A DNA stretch of 5,011 nt. Origin: an uncultured bacterium (GTDB lineage: Bacteria > Bacillota > Clostridia > Lachnospirales > Lachnospiraceae). Within the stretch, counting starts at the first letter, position 1; each line of letters opens with the position of its first letter. Under the pieces are notes generated by a model. It saw only the letters and a list, made by a program, of their open reading frames with translations, was not told where the DNA came from and ran no database searches. Shown piece by piece: positions 1-5,011 of the stretch. The translations under genes were made by a program, and so were the position numbers. The stretch spans positions 1 through 5,011 of the forward strand of contig CAMTZV010000167.1 of the NCBI GenBank assembly GCA_947086625.1, read 5' to 3'.

Positions 1-1
1 G

Positions 2-340
2 GTGACAGACATGATCCTGCTGCTGGGCGCGCGGCAGGATATCGAGGCGGACGGGACGTATGACACGTCTTTAGCTGAGGCGTTTTTGGTGCCTGCGGGC
101 ACGGTCGTCGAGCTGTACGCGACGACGCTGCACTATGCGCCCTGCACGGCGGCAGACGGCGGCTTCCGCTGCGTTGTCGTCCTTCCGGCGGGGACGAACA
201 CGGCGCTGACCTTCGCGGCAGGGGACGCGGGTGAGGACCGATGGATCACGGCGAAAAACAAGTGGCTGCTCGCGCATGAGGAAGCGGGCATTGAGGGGGC
301 TTTTTGCGGCTTAAAGGGTGAAAATATCCGTCTGCCCTGA
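2..340 (+). CDS. DUF4867-like protein, C-terminal part (5' end outside window)
   Basis: This is an open frame that enters from the left edge and ends at TGA 338-340, leaving about 112 residues. The first GTG at position 2 is unlikely to be the true start, because the frame is open to the edge and the sequence begins in mid-domain (TDMILLLG). From memory of the family, stretches such as LVPAGTVVELYATTLHYAPC and GLKGENIRLP resemble the C-terminal half of DUF4867 proteins. These are roughly 200-residue proteins of unknown biochemical function in Firmicutes and Bacteroidetes, often encoded among sugar-use genes. The glycine-bounded, beta-rich pattern would fit a cupin-like fold, but this is inference. 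No signal peptide can be judged. The glycoside hydrolase gene follows 36 bp downstream on the same strand, so the two are probably cotranscribed and this protein may assist sugar catabolism. The family call is moderately sure; the function is unknown. Confidence 0.65.
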   Translation: MTDMILLLGARQDIEADGTYDTSLAEAFLVPAGTVVELYATTLHYAPCTAADGGFRCVVVLPAGTNTALTFAAGDAGEDRWITAKNKWLLAHEEAGIEGAFCGLKGENIRLP

Positions 341-345
341 CCATG

Positions 346-370
346 TGCCCGGACGGGCGGGCAAAAGGAG
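346..370 (+). promoter_or_regulatory. Ribosome-binding site of the GH2 gene with an abutting hairpin
   Basis: AAAAGGAG at 363-370 lies 6 nt before ATG 377 and supports that start. Just upstream, TGCCCG (346-351) and CGGGCA (358-363) form a perfect 6-bp stem with a 6-nt loop, so the stem ends on the first base of the Shine-Dalgarno run. It has no T-tract and is not a terminator. It may tune initiation or mark an operon processing point; that role is inference. Confidence 0.55.
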
Positions 371-376
371 TGCACA

Positions 377-3139
377 ATGAAAAAGCGTCTGGATTTAGGC
401 GGGGTATGGACAGGACAGGCAAAAGGGCTGGGGACATTTCAGGTAACGCTTCCGGGGACACTGGATACGAACGGGATCGGCGGGCCGGATGAGGAGGGGA
501 TCAGGACAAGGCTCACGCGGCTTCACACGTACGAGGGCAGGGTGCGCTACGCAAGGCGGCTTCACATGCCAAAAACCCAGGGCGGACGACTGTTTTTAAG
601 GGTGGAGCGCACGAGGGAGCTTCTCATGGAAATCGACGGATGCGCACAGGAGGCATTTCGGGAGGGGACGCTCAGCACGCCATGGCTGTTCGAGGTGACG
701 GCGTTTTCTGGAAGAGAGGTAGAGGTGGCGTTTACGGTCGACAATGCGTATACGCGCTGGCCGCGCGAATCCCTGATCGGTGCATCCGCGGCGACGGACG
801 AGACGCAGACAAACTGGAACGGGATTTTGGGTGATTTCGGGATTTATGAGGAGGGAAGGCAGTTTTTTGAGAGCCTTCGGGTCTATCCCGTGAATGGGAC
901 GCTCTCGGTGCGGGGAAGGATCTGCGGGCTGGAGGCCGCGCGTGCACGGCTGGAAAAGCCGGCCCTCTTGCTGGAGAGCGAGGCGTTTGCAGGAGGAGTG
1001 GCCGTCCTTTCGACGCAAGCGTGGCTTTTTGGGGAAACGGACTGTGAAATCAGAGTGGACGGCATACCGCTCGCCGATACGTGCGAGCGCTGGGACGAGG
1101 GCGCGGGAAAGCTGTATGCGCTTCGCGCTGTGCTGTGCGGCGGCAAAGACGAGACGTGCGGGGAGGCGCCAAACGATGCAGGCGCGGATGAGGGGCTTGC
1201 CGTGCGGCAGAGCGGCGGCAGAGACGCCGGTGTGCTGGCGCAGACGGAGACGACGTTTGGCGTGCGGGATTTTGGCGTGGACGAAGGCCTTCGCCTGACG
1301 TTAAACGGGCGCCGTATCTTTCTGCGGGGCGAGGCAAACTGCTGCGTGTTCCCGCAGGAGGGCCATCCGCCGACGGACGAGGCGCGGTGGCGGACGGTGC
1401 TCGAGGCGTATGCCGCATACGGTGTGAACTGTATGCGGTTTCATTCGTGGTGCCCGCCGGATGCCGCGTTTGCCGCGGCCGATCAGCTGGGGATGCTGAT
1501 GCAGCCGGAGCTCTCTCACTGGAATTTTAAAGACGCGTTCGGGGACGAAAAAGCACGGGATTATTACCGGAGGGAGCTGTTTGCCGTTCTGGACATGCTT
1601 GCGAACCACCCGTCGTTTGTCATGCTCACGTTTGGAAACGAGCTGAGCTGTACAGAGGAGGGGGACGCGTTTGCCGGGCGGCTTCTGGACGAGGCGCGGG
1701 CTTATGACCCGACGCGGCTCTATGCGAACGCCTCAAACTACCGTTACGGGGAGGACGGGACGGATCCCGGCAGCGATTTCTACACGGCGATGGCGTACCG
1801 CGGCGAGATGCTGCGCGCGACGAGCTCGCCGATGGCCGGACATCTGAACGAGGCGTACCCGTCTGCCTGCCGCACGTATGACGCGGCTGTGGAGCGGGTG
1901 CACCGGGAGAAAAAGCCCCTGTTTGGCTTCGAGGCCGGGCAGTATGAGATTTTGCCGGATTTTTCGCAGATCGGGCAGTTTTCGGGTGTGACGCGGGCCG
2001 TAAATCTGGAGCGGATCCGGGAGAAGGCGCGCGAAAGGGGGCTGCTTTTTGACTGGGCTAGCATGGTGGAGGCGACGGGCGAGCTGGCGCTGCTTTGCTA
2101 CCGCGAGGAGGTGGAGGCGGCCCTTCGGACGAAGGGGATGAGCGGGCTCTCGCTTCTCGGCCTGCAGGATTTTCCGGGGCAGGGGACGGCGCTTGTCGGG
2201 ATGATGGACAGCCATTTGAAGCCAAAGCCCTTCGCGTTCGCGAAGCCGCAGCGGTTTCGGGCGTTTTTCGGCCCGACGGTGCCGCTTCTTTATTTGAAGA
2301 AATACACGTATGTGGGCGGCGATTTGCTGGAGGCGGACGTGAAGCTCGCCCATTACGGGAGCGAGCGGCTCGTCTGCACGGCGGGCTGGGAGCTTTTGGA
2401 GGATGGCGGGGCAGTGGAGTCCGGGACGTTCCCTGCGGGCGTCTTTGAGGTGGGGAAGCTGTGTGAGGTGGGCGCGTTGCGCCTGCGGCTGCCGGAGTCT
2501 GCGGTTTCGCGGCGGTTTGACCTGCGCATCTTTGCGGGAGCGTTTGAGAATTGCTATCCGCTCTGGGTTTATGCGGACAGGGAGCAGGAAGATCCGGGGA
2601 ACGTGCTCGTCGAAAAGCGGCTGAGCGCTTCCGTTCTCGCGGCGGCGCGGGCGGGCCGGACGGTGTTTTTGGAGCCGCAGCCGGACGAAAAGCATATCCC
2701 GGCGTCCGTGGAGGGCCATTTTACGACGGATTTCTGGTCGGTGGGGACGTTCCCGGAGCAGAGCGGGACGATGGGAATGCTGATCGAGCGCACGCATCCC
2801 GCGCTGGCGGAGTTTCCGACGGAATTTTACTGCAATTACCAGTGGTGGCCGATGGCGAACGGGAGGCCGATGATCCTGCCGGGGCAAATCCACCCGATCG
2901 TGGCGGTTCCCGACTGCTGTGCCCGCCTGCGGCATCTGGGGCTTTTGTTTGAAGCGTCGTTTGGCGCGGGCCGCATCATGGTAAGCGCGATGGGGCTTAC
3001 AGAAAAGCAGCAGTACCCGGAGTGCCGGGCACTGCTGCGCAGTTTGCTTCATTATCTTGACAGGGAGGCGCGCAGCGGGCGCGCATGCGGGCAGCGGATC
3101 ACGGAGGATGAGCTGCGGCAAATCGTCGCTTACGCCTGA
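377..3139 (+). CDS. Glycoside hydrolase family 2-type enzyme, cytoplasmic, 920 residues
   Basis: Retaining exo-glycosidase of the beta-galactosidase/beta-glucuronidase superfamily; the substrate cannot be read from sequence. The N-terminal sugar-binding jelly roll (about 1-170) shows LPG 25-27, TYEGRVRYAR 51-60, VDN 121-123 and DETQTNWNGI 141-150. An Ig-like domain follows, then an Ala/Gly/Asp-rich linker at about 253-290. The TIM barrel starts near FGVRDFG (294-300) and LNGRRIFLRGE (to E319), with NCMRFHSW 351-358. The acid/base candidate is E422 in TFGNELS; the nucleophile candidate is E519 in FGFEAGQYE. LQDFPGQGTALVG (596-608) is typical of one GH2 subgroup. The last about 200 residues (LVEKRL onward, QWW 822-824) resemble the glutamine-amidotransferase-like tail of some large GH2 enzymes; that is inference. 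No signal peptide is visible, so it probably acts on imported oligosaccharide. ATG 377 has a good RBS. The gene probably shares an operon with the DUF4867-like gene, and its stop overlaps the end of pncB. Confidence 0.88.
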   Translation: MKKRLDLGGVWTGQAKGLGTFQVTLPGTLDTNGIGGPDEEGIRTRLTRLHTYEGRVRYARRLHMPKTQGGRLFLRVERTRELLMEIDGCAQEAFREGTLSTPWLFEVTAFSGREVEVAFTVDNAYTRWPRESLIGASAATDETQTNWNGILGDFGIYEEGRQFFESLRVYPVNGTLSVRGRICGLEAARARLEKPALLLESEAFAGGVAVLSTQAWLFGETDCEIRVDGIPLADTCERWDEGAGKLYALRAVLCGGKDETCGEAPNDAGADEGLAVRQSGGRDAGVLAQTETTFGVRDFGVDEGLRLTLNGRRIFLRGEANCCVFPQEGHPPTDEARWRTVLEAYAAYGVNCMRFHSWCPPDAAFAAADQLGMLMQPELSHWNFKDAFGDEKARDYYRRELFAVLDMLANHPSFVMLTFGNELSCTEEGDAFAGRLLDEARAYDPTRLYANASNYRYGEDGTDPGSDFYTAMAYRGEMLRATSSPMAGHLNEAYPSACRTYDAAVERVHREKKPLFGFEAGQYEILPDFSQIGQFSGVTRAVNLERIREKARERGLLFDWASMVEATGELALLCYREEVEAALRTKGMSGLSLLGLQDFPGQGTALVGMMDSHLKPKPFAFAKPQRFRAFFGPTVPLLYLKKYTYVGGDLLEADVKLAHYGSERLVCTAGWELLEDGGAVESGTFPAGVFEVGKLCEVGALRLRLPESAVSRRFDLRIFAGAFENCYPLWVYADREQEDPGNVLVEKRLSASVLAAARAGRTVFLEPQPDEKHIPASVEGHFTTDFWSVGTFPEQSGTMGMLIERTHPALAEFPTEFYCNYQWWPMANGRPMILPGQIHPIVAVPDCCARLRHLGLLFEASFGAGRIMVSAMGLTEKQQYPECRALLRSLLHYLDREARSGRACGQRITEDELRQIVAYA
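3001..3038 (-). terminator. Intrinsic terminator for pncB, embedded in the GH2 coding sequence
   Basis: Arms 3007-3020 and 3025-3038 enclose a 4-nt loop. Read on the minus strand, 13 Watson-Crick pairs plus one G-U pair make a 14-bp GC-rich stem, directly followed by TTTTCT (3006 down to 3001). On the plus strand the same position is an A-C mismatch and no T-run follows, so the signal is directional and points leftward. It lies 91 nt past the pncB stop, a normal distance for that gene's terminator, yet inside codons of the hydrolase (around EKQQYPECRALLR). The U-tract is short, so efficiency is uncertain. Confidence 0.7.
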
Positions 3140-4581
3140 TTCATCTCGTTTAAGATATCGGTTTTTAACTTGTAGAGCCTGTCGGACAGATCCACGTAGA
3201 TCTTTGCGGGGTTGACAAAGCGCTTTGTCTCGTCCCAGATCGTGTCCTTTTCCTTCTCGCAGATCGCGCGGATCTCCATTGTGGAGGGGGACTCGTAGAC
3301 GCAGGCGCCGTTTTTGAACACGGGGACGAGCAGCTCGCGCAGCGTGTAGCTCTCCCCTGCGATGCGCGTCTTTTTCCACGGCTCGTGCGGGTCGAAGAGC
3401 AGCATGTCCTCCCGCGGGTCGAATGTCTCGTCGGCAAGGCAGATGAGGTCGGCGCGGATCTTTCCGGTGTCGTTGTCGTAAATGCGGTAGACCGTCTTGT
3501 TGCCGGGGTTTGTCACCTTTTCGGAGTTTTCCGACAGCTTGATCTTCGGGGTGAAGCTGCCGTCTGCTGCCCGGATAGCCGCAAGCTTGTATACGCCGCC
3601 AAACGCCGGGTTATCCTTGGAGGTGATGAGGTTTGTGCCCACGCCCCAGGAGGTGATCGTCGCGCCCTGAAGCTTTAACGACTCGATCAGATATTCGTCC
3701 AGGTCGTTGGAGGCGGAGATGACCGCGTCGGGAAAGCCCGCCTCGTCGAGCATGCGGCGCACCTTCTTGGACAGATAGGCGAGGTCGCCGCTGTCCATGC
3801 GGATGCCGTAGTAGGTCAGCGGGATGCCCGCCGCCCGCATTTCCTGAAAGACGCGGATGGCGTTTGGCATACCGGATTTTAACGTGTCGTAGGTATCCAC
3901 GAGCAGGATGCATGCGCCCGGGTAGAGGTCGGCGTACGCTTTAAACGCCGTGTACTCGTCCGGGAAGCTCATGATCCAGCTGTGGGCGTGCGTGCCGAGT
4001 ACCGGAATGTCAAACATCTGTCCGGCGAGCACGTTGGACGTCCCCTTGCAGCCGCCGATGACAGCCGCCCGCGCGCCGTATGTACCAGCGTCGGGGCCCT
4101 GCGCGCGGCGCAGGCCGAACTCCATCACGCCGTCGCCCTTTGCCGCGTAGCAGACGCGGGCCGCTTTGGTGGCGATCAGGCACTGGTGGTTGATGATGTT
4201 TAAGATCGCGGTCTCCATGAGCTGCGCTTCCATGATCGGCGCGATGATCTTTACGAGCGGCTCGCGCGGGAAGATGAGCGTGCCCTCGGGGATCGCGTAA
4301 ATGTCGCCGCTGAAGCGGAAATCCTTCAGATAGGTGAGAAAATCCTCGTCGAAAATTTTTAACGAACGCAGATAATCGATGTCGTCTTCGTCGAATTGCA
4401 GCCGCTTTACGTAGTCGATGAGCTGGTCGAGCCCGGCGCAGACGGAGTAGCCGCCGCCGCATGGATTGCTGCGGTAAAATGCGTCGAATACGACGACCTC
4501 GTGGTTCTGGTTTTTGAAATAGCCCTGCATCATCGTCAGCTCATAGAGATCCGTGAGCAGGGATAGCTTTAAGGTGCTCAT
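3130..4581 (-). CDS. pncB: Nicotinate phosphoribosyltransferase
   Basis: Joins nicotinate and PRPP to give nicotinate mononucleotide, coupled to ATP hydrolysis (EC 6.3.4.21). This is the first step of the cytoplasmic Preiss-Handler route of NAD salvage. The 483-residue length is normal for the family. Family motifs run throughout: TDLYELTMMQGY (10-21), EFGLRRAQG (154-162), GTHAHSW (196-202) with H200 as the likely phosphorylated histidine by analogy with other NAPRTases, the PRPP-site segment GIRMDSGDL (259-267), and WGVGTNLITS (312-321) before the YKLA segment. The N-terminus MSTLKLSLLTDLYELTM matches the usual start region, so ATG 4579-4581 is favoured, although no Shine-Dalgarno lies at normal distance. 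An in-frame CTG at 4597-4599 is an alternative start. The gene is transcribed alone from a strong promoter at 4660-4688 and probably ends at the terminator at 3001-3038. Its last three codons overlap the hydrolase stop, tail to tail. Confidence 0.96.
   Translation of the reverse strand: MSTLKLSLLTDLYELTMMQGYFKNQNHEVVVFDAFYRSNPCGGGYSVCAGLDQLIDYVKRLQFDEDDIDYLRSLKIFDEDFLTYLKDFRFSGDIYAIPEGTLIFPREPLVKIIAPIMEAQLMETAILNIINHQCLIATKAARVCYAAKGDGVMEFGLRRAQGPDAGTYGARAAVIGGCKGTSNVLAGQMFDIPVLGTHAHSWIMSFPDEYTAFKAYADLYPGACILLVDTYDTLKSGMPNAIRVFQEMRAAGIPLTYYGIRMDSGDLAYLSKKVRRMLDEAGFPDAVISASNDLDEYLIESLKLQGATITSWGVGTNLITSKDNPAFGGVYKLAAIRAADGSFTPKIKLSENSEKVTNPGNKTVYRIYDNDTGKIRADLICLADETFDPREDMLLFDPHEPWKKTRIAGESYTLRELLVPVFKNGACVYESPSTMEIRAICEKEKDTIWDETKRFVNPAKIYVDLSDRLYKLKTDILNEMNQA
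3214..3229. repeat. 16-bp perfect palindrome inside pncB
   Basis: GACAAAGCGCTTTGTC reads identically on both strands and can fold as a 6-bp stem with a GCGC loop. It lies in pncB codons (around KRFVNP), about 75 bp inside the convergent junction. No T-tract follows on either strand, so it is not an intrinsic terminator. A chance origin is plausible. Confidence 0.5.
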
Positions 4582-4590
4582 AATGTTATT

Positions 4591-4615
4591 GCCGGACAGT
4601 GCCCGGCGCCCCTTT
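4591..4615 (-). promoter_or_regulatory. Distant Shine-Dalgarno and intervening hairpin of pncB
   Basis: On the minus strand AAAGGGG (4615 to 4609) can pair with the 16S tail over 7 bases with one G-U. It ends 27 nt before ATG 4581, too far for normal use. Between them GCCGG (4607-4603) and CCGGC (4595-4591) form a 5-bp GC stem with a 7-nt loop. If folded, the 17-nt hairpin would cut the effective spacing to 10 nt. Alternatively the SD serves the in-frame CTG at 4599-4597, 9 nt away, adding six residues (reading MSGNNI if initiated with Met). Confidence 0.5.
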
Positions 4616-4659
4616 CTTGATTGTAAATATTGTGAATGTACAAATTACAGATTAAAGAC

Positions 4660-4688
4660 AGTATAGACTTTTTTGTCGGATGCGTCAA
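4660..4688 (-). promoter_or_regulatory. Sigma-A-type promoter of pncB
   Basis: On the minus strand TTGACG (4688 to 4683) and TATACT (4665 to 4660) are separated by exactly 17 nt; each hexamer matches the consensus at five of six bases. The predicted start of transcription is near 4653, giving a 5' UTR of about 70 nt. The leader is AU-rich and I recognise no known riboswitch in it. Confidence 0.75.
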
Positions 4689-4690
4689 GA

Positions 4691-4710
4691 GACAAGTCAC
4701 ATGTCTTGTC
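4691..4710. promoter_or_regulatory. Inverted repeat next to the pncB promoter, possible operator
   Basis: GACAAG (4691-4696) and CTTGTC (4705-4710) are perfect inverted arms around an 8-bp spacer that itself contains ACATGT. The repeat begins 2 bp upstream of the pncB -35 hexamer, about -38 to -57 from the predicted start, a usual place for a regulator. Niacin-responsive regulators of the NiaR type control salvage genes in Firmicutes, but I cannot confirm a match to their motif. The binding protein is unknown. Confidence 0.4.
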
Positions 4711-4773
4711 AGAGACGAAATGCCGGGTATGTAAAGTATCGTAAGGCGCACGCTTTTGACTGCGATAATGGCA

Positions 4774-4802
4774 TAGACTTTGCGTGCGGGTTGTGCTATA
4801 TT
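4774..4802 (+). promoter_or_regulatory. Candidate promoter of the rightward gene
   Basis: TAGACT (4774-4779) is followed after 17 nt by TATATT (4797-4802), which is preceded by TGC, an extended -10 element. Transcription would start near 4807-4810 and give a leader of about 60 nt before ATG 4872. A second weaker candidate is TTGTCA (4706-4711) with TATGTA (4728-4733) at 16-nt spacing. With the pncB promoter this makes 4582-4871 a divergent promoter region. Confidence 0.55.
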
Positions 4803-4825
4803 TATGATTGGATTGGAACAGAGGG

Positions 4826-4849
4826 CTTTTGCGGCAGCGCCGCAGAAAG
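4826..4849 (+). other. Stem-loop in the 5' leader of the rightward gene
   Basis: TGCGGC (4830-4835) pairs with GCCGCA (4839-4844) around a 3-nt loop. After a bulged G (4845), CTTT (4826-4829) pairs with AAAG (4846-4849), for 10 bp in all. It lies 8 nt upstream of the AGGGAG ribosome-binding site (4858-4863). No T-run follows on either strand, so it is not a terminator. It may protect or tune the leader; its function is unknown. Confidence 0.45.
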
Positions 4850-4871
4850 GGCAAGACAGGGAGAGTACAGG

Positions 4872-5011
4872 ATGGACGGGAGACAGGACAGAGACAATCA
4901 AAGCGGTTATGATCAGGACACGTTTGGCAGGGTGGGCGCCGGTACGGCTCAATCCGGGACTTACGGGCAGGAAAGCCGCAGGGACAGCTACAATTACAGC
5001 CAGAAATATAA
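4872..5011 (+). CDS. Unknown protein with low-complexity N-terminus (3' end outside window)
   Basis: The frame opens at ATG 4872-4874 behind AGGGAG (4858-4863, 8-nt spacing) and runs off the right edge, showing 46 residues. They are dominated by Gly (7), Asp (6), Gln (6), Tyr (5), Ser (5) and Arg (5), with almost no hydrophobic residues, so this part is very likely disordered and cytoplasmic. There is no signal peptide. From general experience, Lachnospiraceae often carry membrane proteins with such Q/Y/N/G-rich leaders ahead of a zinc ribbon, a DUF4190-like domain or paired transmembrane helices. That is inference, because the defining domain lies outside the window. The gene is divergent from pncB, with its own promoter candidate at 4774-4802. 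An overlapping frame from ATG 4804 is also open but lacks an RBS and would begin upstream of the predicted transcript. Confidence 0.6.
   Translation, partial: MDGRQDRDNQSGYDQDTFGRVGAGTAQSGTYGQESRRDSYNYSQKY

Noticed and set aside
3214..3237. Palindrome at 3214-3229 as terminator for the GH2 transcript
   Set aside because: The plus strand after the stem reads TCGTCCCA, with no T-tract, and the stem is only 6 bp with a 4-nt loop.
1733..3379. Long minus-strand open frame of 548 codons
   Set aside because: It is antisense to the GH2 gene and runs into pncB. Its product is dominated by Arg, Pro, His and Leu, as expected for a shadow frame of GC-rich coding DNA, and it has no recognisable domain.
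4591..4607. GC hairpin before pncB as an attenuator terminator
   Set aside because: The stem is only 5 bp and is followed by AATAACATT rather than a U-run, so termination is unlikely.
4582..4652. NAD-type riboswitch in the pncB leader
   Set aside because: The leader is about 70 nt and long enough for a small fold, but I see only weak AT-rich complementarity (TGTAA...TTACA) and no recognisable riboswitch core.
4578..4952. Minus-strand open frame of 124 codons ending in an ATGA overlap with pncB
   Set aside because: It starts with TTG, covers the pncB promoter and inverted repeat, and overlaps the start of the rightward gene. A hydrophobic stretch near its N-terminus looks superficially like a signal peptide, but there is no supporting RBS or homology. 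The ATGA overlap is kept only as a minor option for pncB initiation.
4804..5011. Alternative rightward frame from ATG 4804
   Set aside because: It is open to the edge but has no Shine-Dalgarno and would begin at or upstream of the predicted transcription start. The frame from 4872 has a good RBS and a recognisable style of N-terminus.

Overview
The window looks like a chromosomal segment of a fairly GC-rich anaerobic member of the Clostridia, most likely Lachnospiraceae. That is an inference from the protein flavour: a DUF4867-type protein beside a cytoplasmic glycoside hydrolase, a Firmicutes-type nicotinate phosphoribosyltransferase, and a Gln/Tyr/Asp/Gly-rich N-terminus typical of small Lachnospiraceae membrane proteins. 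No rRNA, tRNA, CRISPR, insertion sequence, phage or integrase feature was seen.

Layout. Positions 2-340 (+) hold the C-terminal part of a DUF4867-like protein that enters from the left edge. After a 36-bp gap with a small GC-rich hairpin and a good ribosome-binding site comes a 920-residue GH2-type glycoside hydrolase (377-3139, +). These two look like the end of a carbohydrate-use operon. Converging on it, and overlapping its stop codon by 10 bp, is pncB (nicotinate phosphoribosyltransferase, 3130-4581, -), the entry step of NAD salvage from nicotinic acid. The 290-bp interval 4582-4871 is AT-rich compared with the genes. It carries a strong sigma-A-type promoter for pncB (TTGACG-17-TATACT), an inverted repeat just upstream of it, a divergent promoter candidate and a 5'-UTR hairpin for the next gene. 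At 4872 a rightward gene of unknown function begins and runs off the right edge.

How the parts relate. The hydrolase and DUF4867 protein probably act together on an imported sugar. pncB is an independent housekeeping or salvage unit with its own promoter. The notable points are regulatory: (i) a good intrinsic terminator for pncB lies inside the hydrolase coding sequence, so the two 3' ends should be transcribed antisense to each other; (ii) the only good Shine-Dalgarno sequence for pncB is 27 nt from its ATG with a hairpin between them, which leaves the initiation mechanism or the true start open. I do not see a convincing new multi-gene system here; the interest lies in these junctions.
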